Origin: Microvelia longipes
Lineage: Eukaryota > Arthropoda > Insecta > Hemiptera > Veliidae
DNA length: 64,000 nt
Reading direction: 5' to 3'
Assembly (NCBI GenBank): GCA_018340805.1
Contig: JACMZG010000008.1
Span: forward strand, 28,743,369 to 28,807,368
The notes below the pieces were generated by a model. It did not search any database, was not told where the DNA came from, and saw only the letters and a list, made by a program, of their open reading frames with translations. A program made the position numbers and the translations under genes. Shown here piece by piece: positions 47,818 through 60,639 of the stretch (positions are counted from its first letter, which is position 1; each line of letters starts with the position of its first letter).

Positions 47818-50800
47818 CTATCACATCACACATCAAATTAAATAAAATGTACTTTCAAGAAAAAAAATTAAATACCATAAATTGGGTAGGTATAGTCAAT
47901 TACTTCAAATGGACTCAATAACTTTAACACTTTGCAAATGGAGTGCCAAGCAGCTAACATACAGGGAGGTACATTTCAAATATATCACCCTGATTACTCT
48001 ATTCTGTATGAAGCTATAGCCATAAAATTAGTATCTGCCCCTACTAAATCGACAACTGGAAGTTTAAATACCTATTTTTTTTTGGCAATTGTCTGGTATG
48101 TATCTTATTCTGATTACCAAGATGTGTTTTTCTACGGTAACTTTAAAAAGTTGAAACTTATTCTTTATATATAGGGGTTCGGGGGCAAGCCAATATTGAA
48201 AACCTGTACATACTGATAAATTTATATCCAAGAGAGGTTCAAATTCAGCTGTAGTCAACCTTAGTAGAGTGTACAGTATATTGGTTTCTTTGTAAATTTG
48301 AGTTCGAACTATAGATTGGCTGTTTTCCGACAACGGTACGGAGTAACTTTATTCGGTGTCGGTATCAGCACTTCGAGTTTTGATATGCATCTTATATTTA
48401 TTTAGGTCCAATAGGACGAAACCTAATTTGTTATAAAGTTAAATTGCAGCATGCCATTATATGGATCTTTTAAGAAACTATGTCTAATCCAGGACAATTT
48501 GATACCAAAATTGCTGATTTCTGGTCATTTTTTCCAAACCTATATTTTGCCATTCAATGTATTAGAATTGATGTTGTATTATGGTTCACTAATAAGCTTA
48601 TTTTTAATTATAAATAGGTAATAGTACTTATGTATGCCTTACGATATCTTGTGGACAAATTAACAGAATTTAACTATTGGTAAATAGTTATTTCCTATCC
48701 AAATTATTTTGCATAGGTAATAATAATTATAATAAATAATATTAATAATTATTAATAATTATTTCTGAGAGCAAAATTAAAGAGTTTAAACTATAAAAAG
48801 AGAGGTAAATGCAGAAGGAACAAAATAATTGCAAAGGTCAAGCATTCGGGGGGGGGGGGATATATTTTCCCTCAATCATTGCATTAAAGTATTTTAAACA
48901 TTATGAAGGATGTTTACCATGTTAGGTGCAGGAGGTGATGAATTTCCTTCAGGAGGGACAACATAAGAACCACAAGTATAACACCTATTTCCTAGATCCC
49001 TAGTCACTCCACCTATAAAAGAAATAGTAAAGTATATACCAAAGGGGGAAACAGAGTCATTCAACCCAGTTTTTTTGTATGTTTCCTGAGGCGTACCTTC
49101 GGCTTACACCTCATGAAACCATTATGTTTAAACTAAGAGGAGTAGCTTACATACAGATAACTGCCACAAAAATTGACTGATTTGGATAAAATTTTGCATA
49201 CATGTAGAAAATTAACTATGTGTCAGATCAGCTCTTGATTAGTAAGACAAAAAATGTTATATAACTAATTCCAAAAAAAATAATAATATAGCGGCCATAA
49301 TTTTATGTAGTAATTAGTTTTTACTAATTTTATAAGAATTTATAAGGTAAAAATTCGAGAAAGAAGCGAGTTCCTTTTTTATGAAACATTATAAATATAC
49401 TTAATCTAGCGAGCAGAGTAAACCATATTGCTTACTATGTTGTACTAATAATTTATTATGCATTAATAGGTCTTTCTTACTATGTATTGTGTAATAATGA
49501 TTTTGAATGAATGATTTTTCTTTGTTCCTTTCATTATGTATAATTATTAATGTATGCAATCTAGTGAGCCCTCATTTTATATAATTCATTAGTGCATGCT
49601 ATCTAGCCCATTAATACTTTTTTTCATTGTTAATAAAAACAATCAAGTGAGCTCTTTTTCATTATTTAAAATTATAAATACAAGCAATCTATTGAGGGAT
49701 ACTTTACAATCCCATTGTAAAGTACAGAATATTAAAAATTAATTTATAACGAAAACATTAATGAACTCGAAAACACTCCCATGAGGTAGCCTACAGGTGA
49801 CCTTTGTTGAGATGTCTATGCCTATTTAGCAATAAAAACATTTATTAAGTAATAATACAAACATTATATCTGTAACATTTTATTGAATTTTATCTTGTTA
49901 TGATAACATTTAATGAGCTATTATAATGCTTGTCAAAATAAAAGTTTAACGTCAAAGTATAAATACTACACTTTTAAAACAAATAATAAGAAACAAAAAA
50001 AACTATTTATTTGTTCACTGGTATTTTGGTTTCTTTTTTCAAGTTTAAAGGTATAATTTTTCTCCATTTCTGCTGTAATAATGACAAACATTATAATAGC
50101 TGACCCCGATCCAGTGATTATGTTTTTAATGGTGTATTATGAGGTGACACCATTATATGTATTGTTAAAATTACTAACAAATGCCCCAACTTTCAGTAAA
50201 ATTTTAAAAACAAAGGTTCCCAAGCTAGATTCGAACAATGAATCTGTAGAATTACAGACAAGTTTCAAACTGTTTGCGCCAATTCGTGGAACAGATAGTA
50301 AATTACTTTCCACACCTGATTTTTGCTCCCTCCCATATTTTTACTAATAGGCAGTTTAGTTCTTTCCTTCTTAAAAGCAAGGGTAATTTTTCTCCCTTCT
50401 TGAGGAAAAATGTATAATTAATCAGAATTTGGCATTATTGAAAAGAAAAAGGAAATTTTATTTAATTCTATTTGTTCAACACAACATATTTGATAACCAA
50501 CCTATTGATCAATTCAAGGACCTCAAAATATCGAAGGAATGGAATACAAAAGCCAACAGATCAAAGAAAACAGAACAGCAAAACCCAAAATTATCAAATA
50601 TTTTACTGAAACCTTTAATTCGAATTTTAGTCAGAGGTCTTTGATGTAAAAATAAGAACATTCAACAGCTGTCCGTAAAAAGCACATTTGTTCATAAAAT
50701 AAATAAAAAATAGTACCTCCAGGGCTCAATGGTCTTGATGAACTAGGTGAAGGATTTAAAGGACCAGGGCTCGATATATTTCTAGTTCTAACATTACCAG

Positions 50801-53800
50801 ACACAGCCATCTCATTATAATGCCTTTCCTCTTCCATTTCAAGACTATACAGACAAATAAAACAACATATTTAAAAAAACATTGGATAAGGGGCATCTCT
50901 GATTGGATTTGCTATGAAAATGAAAATCACCAAATTTATAATGTAGTTCAGACACACTGAATTTCAAATTGATTCTGATCTTTTTCCTAAATTGTTGACA
51001 TTTTTGGTAATCCATTATTGTCATAAAAACATCATCATTCTAAATTTATAACATTATAAATTAATAAAACCCATGAGAAGGTCTTAAAAACGCCAGAAAT
51101 GAATAATGCAGAGAGAAATCTCGGTTAACACATTACTTTTGTAGCACACCAACAGTCTAAATGAGGAAAATGAAAAACCGTCAAAATAATTGAAGAGTAG
51201 CAATCTATTGAAACTGTTTATCAAATGGTTACCATTTTCAGTAATGATATATGATAAAGAGACACTCTTTTCACTATTATTTTTTGGGAATGGCTTTCAG
51301 AGGTACGAGATTGATACACAATTAATACAAAGTCTTGCAATTGACACACCAAAAAGGTTTTGGCAGAGGATTGAATTGAGGACTCTAATCTTATAAGCTT
51401 ATTGAGACCAGTGAACAGATCTCAATCCTGGGACTAGATCCAGGTCTTTTGATAGTCTGCAGTTCTGTTTTAGCTTTACAAGGCCTATACAGATTTTGAG
51501 TGCAATTGAATGTGTAATTTGTAGAGGGACATTTCAATCTTCTTTTAATTGTAAAAAAAAGAGTTACCTCCAAGAAATGATAAAACAGAACAATTATAAA
51601 ATTAAAAGAATTAAGACCATCAGATGGCACTTACCTGCTTTCTGACTCAGATAGATGTTTACATAAAGCCTCTCTTCTTTCCATTTCTAATTGTAATTTT
51701 CTTTGTAAACGGAGATTCTCTTCTCTAACATGTCTTTCTTCTTTAACATACCTTTCCATCTTTTCCGTGTCTGAATAAAGTAATTATTAATACAATTATT
51801 AATTAAATAAATAAATTATTAATAATAACTATTAATATAATTAATATGTATATATTTATTAGTATTTTCATATCTTTTACTTCCCTTTCTCTGAAAAGGT
51901 AGAGGAAGCAATGCATTAGAAAAAACCTAACACCTACTTTTTTCATCAACTGACTTTTTGATCTGTTGATGTTTCAGCATCTACAGATCTCAAAAATGGA
52001 AACAAATTTGGTGTCTGTGTGGATAAATGAGCACATTTCATTTAAACACACGACGGCACAAATGACTAATCCAATTTTAATAAAACTAGGCTATTAAATC
52101 CTATGAGAGGAATAACTGATTAGATTTTGGGGATAATCCAACATGGCTTATCAAAATTGTGCCGTGTTAAATGTTAAAAAAAATATTTGTTTGATAAAAA
52201 ATGTTTCTAATGATGTTTTGAAGTTTTCTAAATAAAAATAAACCTCAACCACATCCCTCGCAAGCAAAATGCTCAAGATATTTGAATGACAGTGTATTTT
52301 AACACTACAGCTAGGAACATAGTAACCCCAGGTAAATAAAATAAGATTCTGGCGGAGGGGTTAGGAAGTCTGGAGAATTTCTTAGGAATGCTTGATTTCT
52401 ACCACATTGGTCCTCATTTCAGGAAGTTATTAAGAAGAAAGTTATCAAGAAATTTCGGTAGGAAAAAAATACTCACGTTCTTGTTGGGCATTTGCAAGTT
52501 GATTACGAAGTCTAGAAACTTCACCCCTTAATGTTTGAATATGTTGACTTAGATTACTAGCAGTATCACCATTACTCATATCCCTGGGTGATGCAGGGTC
52601 ACTCACAGGCTGATCAAGTTTTATTTGGAGCATCCTAAAGAAATAACAATTAATTTATCATCATTACTGATAATTAAGATAGATTTCGAACAGGGTATTA
52701 TACAATGTGGAATGAAATAGATGGCAGGGGTGCAAAATATACCTAAAGGCCTGAACGAGGTTTTAAGGGAAATAGAGGAGGGACTGGGTTAGCCTCAAAA
52801 TATCATGAGGATAATGTTTACAAAAAGAATATGAAACAATATTTTTTTTTGTAGAAAGTATGTCATTATTTTTATTCTAGTCTCAATCGCCATGACACTT
52901 CTGCAGCTTGGTTACAGACAAGTGAATTCAAAGTCAGTGCAATGCCTATTGTTTTTTTTTTTCTAGAAAACTGCTCATCTTTATATTGCAAGGAATATAA
53001 AGAAAAATTTTATCAGTTAGGTTTTGAATGCGGTGATTGACTTATCTGTCTTGATTATTATTATTGACTTATCTAAAATGCATAGTCGGGGAAACACCTA
53101 TTTATAATATATAATTTTTGCATTTTTTCACTAATACAACAAAATAAAAATAATAATGCCGTTTAGAGCCTTGCGGCTCATCAGGGATAACCCCTGATAA
53201 AGCATATGGTTGTGGCAACCATTATGCTCAAAGTATAATCTAAAGTTGGTGATATAGTATTTGACAAAATCTTATATATAAACTCAGAGCATAACCTGGG
53301 CTGCGAACCCCAGACCTCTGTGTAGTCAAAGGTTACTACTAATGACCTCAAATAATACAATAGGTATATAAAAAAAAGTATAGAGTTTGTACTAAACGTC
53401 CGAAACCAAGATTTCACCTGAATTTTCAACTTCAGGTGTTTCTAACACCTCCTGAGAGGTTTTTAAAAAGTAGTCTATTTGTATGTGTATCTGTTGAAAC
53501 TAGGTGCAAAAATTGATCTTTAGTTCTAATTGTGCTATCCTGGAAATAATTTTAATGACAGGGGAAACCAGAAAAAAGTACTAAGTAAAAATTTCAAAAA
53601 CAAAACGTGGAAGAATATTTTAATCAATTTGAGATTTAGCATGCATGTAGTGGTATAGAAGATTAACATACATGCCAAGTTTCATCACATTATCAAGATT
53701 AAAATCAGCAAGTGAAGAATTTGAAGAATTAGCTACGCCGAATACGCGCAGTGGATATGAATATCCTAGAGAACGGTTGGGCATAACCATCATCAATAAT

Positions 53801-56800
53801 TTATTTGATGAAGACTATGAACTGGGATATTTCATATCAATCAGCAAGTATCGATGGTATTTGATTCTCTCAATTGTACATTTTTTTAAATTGTTAAAAA
53901 TGAAAAAATAATCCAATTGAGTTTGAGTTTAAATTTGGTACAAGTGTGCCCCTTTATGCAATAAATAAGTACGCTAAATTTTATAATTAAAACAAAAGTA
54001 TGCAAATAAACAGAAAAGGCGCAGGATATCAATTAAGAAACCTGGATTTTGTTGTATTAACTTAGGCTTTATTGGTAACAGATAATCTAAGTGTAGAAAA
54101 TGATTCAGGGAAGAAATAAGAAAATATAATGGGAAATAAATATAAGAATGAGTACAAAAGAATTCACAAACCTCTTCTCTGCTTCTAATTTATCCATACG
54201 CTTCCATAATCTATTAACAAGTGCTTCTTGCTCCTGTTCTAAAGTATTCTCTAATTCAACCTAAAAATAATAAGATATTAATAATTAATCTATTTCGTAA
54301 TGAAAACTAAATCCTAAACTCTACTACTACTTTCTTGTAAAAGTCATGAAAATTAAAGAGAACTTAATTCCAAAAGAAAGAAATTGTCCTTGTATTCATA
54401 ATACAATACTTGGGCTCTCTGTATCCTTCATTTATCAGAAAAATAATAATAATGCAAAAGAAACCCAGAATCATTTGTACCAAACCAAATTCTTACCACA
54501 AGCATAACCCCTTGGTCTGGTCATGCAGACCAATGTATCTTACATGACCCATTCTTGAAGATTACAAGGGAGTTTAGCAGCATCAGGCCTGGTAACCACT
54601 TGGATGGGTAACCAGTAATTTTTATACTAATCACATAAAGTATCACAAAAAATTTCAAAATTACCTTTTCTCTCCTCAACTGTTCCAAATTACTTTGCTT
54701 TGCTAGGGTTTCGGCTTCCAGTTTTTCTATTTTCCTCATTAATTTATTAACAAGACATTCTTGCTCTTGCTCTAAAGTTTGCTCTAATTTACACTTTTCT
54801 TGCCTTAACTAAAAACAGTTTTTTTTTTATTTAAAATTGTCACATGATACAAATAATAAAAAATGCCAGCAAAATGTATGTCAATGGAGTCAAGACACTT
54901 TTGAACTTCATACATGCCAGGCTTTAAAAATTGCCTTACCGCACGTATTACATTATAACAAATTTATAAGGGAGTAAATAAGAATTTACAATGAGTGGTG
55001 GAGTGAAGCCAGAAGTACAGGATCTATTTCTCAAGGATCTATTTGTAGGGGAAAATTCATCTCTGAATTATGCTGTCATCTATCAAGTCTAGGTAACATG
55101 GCACATGGACTGTAAAGAGCCTGTTATGCAGAGTCCAAGATTGGACTAGTTTAAGTCTGGCCCAACCAAAATATTCCACAGGTTATAACTGAGGTCAAGT
55201 TCTGCTGAAGTAGAGTGAAAAATCAGAGTCAATGTATGGGCACTTCTAAGACTAGTTTAAAACTTAGCACTTCTAAGACTAGTTTAGCACCCCAGCAAGG
55301 TAGTTGTCTTCCTTAAGAATAAAATATGAAGAAAATAATAAGGGATTCCTTGATACATATATTCCCAACCAAAACAAAAAGACAGCAAGTAACATTTTCA
55401 GCCATTTTGACTTTATGGTATCGTTGGATTCATTATAAAATTCTTTATTTGACTAACAGATTTTAATATTTTTTTTAAATATTATAAAAAGTTATGAAGG
55501 AAAATGTCATACTGCCTTTTTCATTTTGGTTGTTCTAACAACATAAAAAGGCAGTTAAAGGAAATGCATTAGAAAAAAAACAGTAGTAGACAGTGAACTG
55601 AAATTTCTAGTAGTATGGTCAAATAAGGTTAATATTTGAATGGGGATTTACAACTGTGGATTTGCAGGTTATCCTCAGAAATTAAAAGCTTCCCAAAAGG
55701 GTCACAAGGTTGACCTTAATTATGAAGGTAAATAATAGCTGAAGGAGGGATTCAATTAGATATTCACGCATACAAGTTCGAATAGAAGTATGTACTTGTT
55801 CATGTCTATGAGTGCTTAGACTAGCTATGGTCATACTTATATTTCTTAAATCAATTATAATTTAAAAATTATTATTTTGTGTCAAAGAAATGAAATTAAG
55901 TTTTTTGTGGATAAATAAAGCAAATTAATTTACAAATTTCAGTATTTAATCAAAGATGTAAACAAATTAATAAATATAAAATTTTAATTTAACTGTATAT
56001 AATTAAAATTCTTTTGCTATTTAAAAGTGTATCCAAAAATAAGCAAACTTTCAAGGCCTTTTATTTTAGCTGCTTTCATTTACTTAGACAACAGTATAAC
56101 AATCTTACAAGGGTTAACTGCATTTAAGCTAAGGTTATAATGCATAAACTATAGGATAAAAAAATTGTGTATGACCAACTAAAACAGGAAAGCACTCATA
56201 GCCAACATAATAATACTTACTTGAGTAAGTTTTCTTGATAAATCATTTGTTAAACATTCCTCCTCCTGCTCGTAGTGATGAGCTAAAGTTTCTTTTTCCT
56301 TTTTTAAGGCTTGAATTTTTTTCAATAAAGTGTTACTAATATACTCCTCTTCTTGTTCAGCTTTGGCTTGCTAAAAATTAAGGAAGAAACACAGTAATCC
56401 TAAACATAAAACAAATGGTCCAGAGGGTTTCCTTTCTCATTCAAAATTAAACTGGTTTAGTCCTAAACATATAAATTCGAGAAGTTTGAATTCACATTTG
56501 AAAAAAAGTTGGAAATTTGACATTTGAATTCATATAAATTTTAAAATAAATTGAGAACTCTGTTATCCCTATACATACCCAGGACCCAAGTAAATTCTTC
56601 AAAATTAATAATTTCTCAAATCATTTGCTAGAATCCAACACAGACCTTAAGTGCTCTTAGTTTTAGTATGTTGAAGTTTCAAAGCAGCTTTACTATATTG
56701 GCAACATTTACTACAGGGAATGTGGTGCTAAAAAGCAGCAGTAAAATTAACACGATTTGGAATAAAGTCATAATGAATATAAATAAATGTGTCCATCTTG

Positions 56801-57484
56801 TCTGTTTGCAATTAAAAGTCCGTAGCAGTAGCAGTACCAGCATCACTGACAAGAAATTGATAACAAAAGGATGATCAACATTAAAATATGTACATGGGTT
56901 TCTTGATTTTTCTAATTTTTGATGATTTACCATTAAATCTTTCCTTGAAATAATTTATTTAAATTAATTTTAGGGTGTTAAAACTCACTAAAGTCTCTCT
57001 TTTCATGAGTTTTTCAATAAAATGATAAGAAGGTGAAAATCACAATATAGTGTTTTTATGTTACTTATTGTTTTGAATTTTTGTTTTCACTATTGAATGA
57101 TTTTAGTTTACACAAACTCACAAAACGAATCTTGGCTGAACTTCGGTATACGGTGCCTCTTGTTATCAACGTCCTATTTCGATAAATAACAAACTCTCCT
57201 TGTAACCATGTATCGATATATATTGGCGCGTACTTTACCGTGTCCCCCCCCCAAACTACACCCCGTCTTCAGATGTTTATGTTTCTCTGTCTCTACCATC
57301 CCCACCTTAGCAATAGAATAATGAAATCATGATTATTTAACCAATACTAAAGATTGTTTATATTTTTATCTCATTTTATATTAAATTATCTTATTATGAG
57401 TCATTATAATACAATAATATTCCCCTATATCCTCCTAATTATCCTCCAGTATATGTAGTACGTGTCGCTTAAGATATATATATA

Positions 57485-57565
<81 letters not shown>

Positions 57566-57589
57566 TATGTATATGTATATGTATTTATG

Positions 57590-57668
<79 letters not shown>

Positions 57669-59429
57669 TATTGTAAATTATTAAGTGCTCAGTGCCGCCG
57701 AGGGATATCTTTTTTTTGTCACTCTTTCGTCCCTTTTTGAATATATAGTTGTCAGTATGAGTATGAGTAAAAGTTTGAGTGTGAGTGAGTATGAACGTGT
57801 TGATTTGAGATGTCTATATTAATTGTATGAAAAGTGGATGTCTGGTGAGGAAGGTATGTTGAACAACAAAAAAACATTTAAAAAAAAATAATAAAATATG
57901 TTCATAAACGTAAAACATAAAAGAATAGGCATATATTGATTATTCCTACGTCATATCTCTAAACTAAAAATATATCGATATATAGTATTGGTAACAGGGG
58001 GCACCGTATACCAAAGATTTACCTGAATCTATTATTGCATTCAAGTGTTTACACTAGTACAGTCAACTATTCTTAAAATCTTGACAGGTCAGTTTAAGCA
58101 CCGGCGATTCTTAAGAAAAAATATCCCTGTAAGAAGGGAGAGGGAAAAAACAATGTAAACAAATCAGGTTATTTTACCCGTATTTTCTTGGCGATCTTTT
58201 TTTTCCATTTCTTTTGTGTAGTTTTATTTTATAATATCTTTATGATTAATTTGAAAGTTTTCAAAACGATGTAAGCACAAGAAAAACCATAAACAAAGTG
58301 AACGATTGCTGGGAAGGTTATTTCCCTACAGCGGTTATGATGGTAAGGATTTTTTTCTATTTTCAAGTGAGGTGTTGGCAGGGGCTTTTCTGATTGGACA
58401 ATCCCCAAAATACTTATGACCTTAGGGATTTTTAAACTAAACAATAGACAGTAGTAACAAGTATTTAAATTAACTAATAAGACAATATATTGCAAACTTA
58501 GTTTTATTTCATTTGTGTGTTTCTTTTTGTAAATTATAAATGTGAAATATTTTAATTAAAATACAGCCAGGTTATCAGCGAATAACAGCTTATTTATTTA
58601 TTTTTTTTAGCTTAAAAAACAAATCCAAATTTGCAGTGATAAGAACCTGATTCTTTATTTAAAATCCTGGAATAATCAGAGTATTTATCTATGAAATATT
58701 GACCATTGATGCTCCTTCCATTAATTTTCAACTCATCTCAAATTAAGTTACAATAAAGAAATAAATGTATTATTTCGAACGGCTCCCAAGGTCCTATGAT
58801 AATAAACATTTTGATCACCCTTTTGATTACCTGCCATTGCTAAATGTCAATCAAATCAACCATATTTGACTCTTCGTAAACAAAACCATAATCCTAACAA
58901 GAATAAAAGATTAGTAAGCATCTGGCTCTAACATAGCCATCTATAGTATTATAATATTTTACTCTCACCTCAATAAATAGTTAAGTATTTCAAATAGTAA
59001 TGAGGAAAATCAAAAATAATGATGGATTAAATGGGAACATAATCTTTTAAATGCAAGATTACATCTTACTTAATAATTATCTAAAAAAATAAAGTCTATA
59101 AAAGGGAAACCGATGGAGCAGCAACGCCCATCCTAGCCGACACCTGGTACAATTGTTCATAAATATTTTAGTTTTGGGCCCATTTAGATCCTTGAAATCG
59201 TTGACATACTTACTATTATAACAGAGGCTTGCCTTAGACTCCTATTTTCTTCTTGTAAAGCTTTAACTCTTAATTTAAACGTATCCAACTCGACTTTGAG
59301 CACGCGGTTCTGCTGCTGTAAGGACTCGATCCTTTTTTGAAGTTGTTCTCTAGTTATAGGAGAAGGAGGCATCATGATAGGTCCTCCATCAATAGAACTT
59401 GAATCACTTTCGCTTGCACTATCAACCAT
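47701..59429 (-). CDS. CCDC6: Coiled-coil domain-containing protein 6, complete, 9 exons
   Basis: CCDC6 is a phosphoprotein scaffold with a long coiled coil. In mammals it acts in the DNA damage response, and its 5' half is fused to RET in tumours. Exons in transcript order: 59429-59214, 56370-56221, 54808-54665, 54260-54172, 52634-52477, 51770-51635, 50844-50717, 49012-48918, 47817-47701. All are GT-AG and all phases join. The product is 410 residues; human CCDC6 has 474. It begins [12 protein letters not shown], as the human protein begins MADSASESD. Residues about 25-300 are a coiled coil of repeated EQEQE(A/C)LVN-type blocks. The tail is rich in Pro/Ser ([19 protein letters not shown]), suiting SH3 or kinase binding. 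Human has a poly-Gly stretch near the start that is absent here. Identification is firm. Confidence 0.96.
47818..48917. other. CCDC6 intron 8
   Basis: Contains a run of 12 G at 48848-48859 and small unassigned ORFs at 47932 and 48064. I see no recognisable element. Confidence 0.5.
48918..49012 (-). CDS. CCDC6: CCDC6 exon 8
   Basis: [20 protein letters not shown] and a short Pro-rich end. The CYTCG motif has no counterpart in the human protein as I remember it; it may be an arthropod feature. Phase and splice sites fit. Confidence 0.85.
49700..49724. repeat. Perfect 11-bp hairpin
   Basis: TACTTTACAAT and its complement around CCC, in CCDC6 intron 7. Confidence 0.6.
50717..50844 (-). CDS. CCDC6: CCDC6 exon 7
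   Basis: [17 protein letters not shown] then [15 protein letters not shown], the conserved end of the coiled coil plus the Pro/Ser block. It ends one base into a Gly codon. Confidence 0.95.
51060..51180 (+). repeat. Interspersed repeat B, 3' fragment
   Basis: GAAGGTCTTAAAAACGCCAG through AAATGAGGAAAATGAAAAAC matches the last part of the copy at 19893. Confidence 0.45.
51635..51770 (-). CDS. CCDC6: CCDC6 exon 6
   Basis: [20 protein letters not shown] then [15 protein letters not shown], matching human [20 protein letters not shown]. Confidence 0.96.
52477..52634 (-). CDS. CCDC6: CCDC6 exon 5
   Basis: [20 protein letters not shown] then a helix [20 protein letters not shown]. Human has KLDQPVSAPPSPRDIS. 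It ends one base into a codon. Confidence 0.95.
53166..53228. repeat. Three consecutive hairpins
   Basis: GAGCC/GGCTC, ATCAGGG/CCCTGAT and AGCATA-TGGTTG/CAACCA-TATGCT stems follow each other within 63 bp in CCDC6 intron 5. They lie just beside the possible tRNA-derived head at 53278. Confidence 0.5.
53278..53345 (-). repeat. Possible tRNA-derived SINE head
   Basis: The minus strand has a T-arm-like stem CTGGG GTTCGCAG CCCAG and an anticodon-arm-like stem CCTTT/AGAGG. The B-box-like word GGGGTTCGCAGCC is in the right place. The A box is weak and there is no intact acceptor stem, so it is not a functional tRNA gene. Confidence 0.35.
53440..53700 (-). repeat. Interspersed repeat B, inverted copy
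   Basis: CCTCCTGAGAGGTTTTTAAA and GCATGCATGTAGTGGTATAG match, in reverse, blocks of the 19893 family and the copy at 62345. Confidence 0.5.
54172..54260 (-). CDS. CCDC6: CCDC6 exon 4
   Basis: [20 protein letters not shown] then RMDKLEAEK, almost identical to human. It ends two bases into an Arg codon. Confidence 0.96.
54529..54613 (+). rRNA. 5S rRNA-like sequence (pseudogene or 5S-derived SINE)
   Basis: The + strand reads GACCAATGTATCTTACATGA, then TTTAGCAGCATCAGGCCTGG and TAACCACTTGGATGGGTAAC, closely following eukaryotic 5S rRNA from its early ACCATACC region to the TTGGATGGGTGACC region. The start, the 3' end and the terminator are missing and several stem positions differ, so it is not a working gene. 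It lies in CCDC6 intron 3, antisense to that gene, 52 bp from exon 3. SINE3-type elements carry such heads. Confidence 0.6.
54665..54808 (-). CDS. CCDC6: CCDC6 exon 3
   Basis: 48 codons, [20 protein letters not shown] and [14 protein letters not shown]. Phase 0 at both ends. Confidence 0.96.
54809..56220. other. CCDC6 intron 2
   Basis: AT-rich; no ORF, repeat family or hairpin that I can name. Confidence 0.5.
56221..56370 (-). CDS. CCDC6: CCDC6 exon 2
   Basis: 50 codons, [20 protein letters not shown] and [18 protein letters not shown]. In human this is [20 protein letters not shown]. Confidence 0.96.
57141..58016. mobile_element. DNA element with terminal repeats around a long AT array
   Basis: CTTCGGTATACGGTGCCTCT at the left pairs with GGGGGCACCGTATACCAAAG at the right, and pairing continues through TGTTA(T/C)CAA to the TATCGATATAT words. 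About half of the 876 bp is AT microsatellite (57473-57671) and spacer. No transposase is present. It is in CCDC6 intron 1. Confidence 0.7.
57473..57671. repeat. Long (AT)n microsatellite
   Basis: About 200 bp of AT units with ATGT and TTA interruptions, the longest in the window. A 92-residue Tyr/Ile ORF over it is an artefact. Confidence 0.95.
58059..58452. mobile_element. MITE family D, copy 2 (inverted)
   Basis: Matches 14884-15280 in reverse along its length, including TTACCCGTA, GAACGATTGCTGG-like and AATCCCCAAAATACTTATGA blocks. Terminal repeat CTGTCTATTGTTTAGTTT lies at the right on the minus strand. Confidence 0.75.
59214..59429 (-). CDS. CCDC6: CCDC6 exon 1 (start codon)
   Basis: 72 codons. 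ATG at 59427-59429 was chosen because [10 protein letters not shown] matches the family start. It includes [20 protein letters not shown] and [15 protein letters not shown] damaged inverted copy is at 63481-63890. Confidence 0.96.
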
Positions 59430-60630
59430 CGTAAATATGATTGATAAATTTATTGTTCACAAAAACCTGAGATCAAAGTTTATCGAAGTCGGCCCACTCC
59501 GTAGTCGGCCGAAAGTGTCTCAATCGGCAATCACTAATAAAAGTATTTTCACGATTTACTGATAGAGGATATCAGTAAGATACAATCTAAGTAACACCGA
59601 GGGAACACTAGTGTATTATTATTTAACTAGATACAATCTAAAAATGAAAAATCCGACTATAAAAACGCATCCTCAAAATTTCATGTCAAGCGATAATGAT
59701 GGCTGCTGTCAAATGCACACTTGATTTGCAATATAAAAAAATAAATAAAAAATTGTAAAAAATACGATCTAAATATTATACAAAAAAAGTAAAATAATTA
59801 AAATATTAAAATAAAATAAACATTAAAGTTTAAGTTTATTTCAAGCATTTTAAACTTTTCAGAAATTTTTTAGGTTTCTAAACAAAGAGTTAATTTGATG
59901 ATAACATTTATGATATTTTTAAGCTATGTTTTTGAGCATCTTGAATAAAGATTTTGTGAGTGATCCTTGTTTTTAATAGTTTTTCCCCTTTTTAAGTCCC
60001 TCTATTGTAATTTAAGTTTTATAATGTATTCCTTTTTTTCTGGGAAAGGGGGGGGGGATGAAAACCCAAAAGTTAAGTTGTAATAGTTGTAACCTAAAAT
60101 TTAATTTTATTACGAACACCAAAGAAACTTATACTTACTATTAAAGTAAATATTAGTACTTAGCATTGGTCTCTTTGACGAACACCTCTTCTCAGTCACT
60201 ATTATCAATCGCCGAAAGTTCCCCGCTTAATTCAAGATATTTTTTCTCTTTTGGGTTTTGATATTTTTTGAACTTGCCTAAAAACAACGACTTTAAAACA
60301 ATTGACCTTTGCTAATTTACAATGAAATGATTATTAAAACTTTTTAAAAAATTTTGTTTTTTTACAAAATGTGGAAAAAAATTCGCACATTGCAACATAT
60401 TAAGCAAGAATACACTAACCACGCATTGCAAAAAAAATCGCCCAGCTTTTCGATTTTTAATAATTTTTTTAATAACCTATTCGTGTTATTCGATAAAAAA
60501 AATTGAACAAATGCAGTTAATTAAATTGAAATAGGCACATTTCATGGTCTTATATATGACTAAATTTGTATCGATCTAAACATTTTTACGCATTTTATAA
60601 ATTTTTGAACTTTTTGCTGTGAAAATCACT
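59430..60630. other. CCDC6 5' flank
   Basis: The first 120 bp or so upstream of the ATG (to about 59552) are also present in the inverted copy at 63481 and probably include the 5' UTR and promoter. Beyond that the sequence is AT-rich with a run of 10 G at 60048-60057. No TATA box can be told from background. Confidence 0.4.
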
Positions 60631-60639
60631 GAACCTAAT

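Noticed and set aside
50081..50347. 88-residue + strand ORF in a CCDC6 intron, also 11365, 13851 and 17329
   Set aside because: They lack recognisable domains; some coincide with known repeats or exons in other frames, and the rest are of a length expected by chance here.
53278..53345. A functional tRNA gene
   Set aside because: The A box is weak, the anticodon loop has the wrong size, and no acceptor stem pairs.
57462..57740. 92-residue Tyr/Ile ORF and similar ones at 21859, 22122, 25554-25821, 63062 and 63108
   Set aside because: They are translations of AT or AC microsatellites and have no meaning as proteins.
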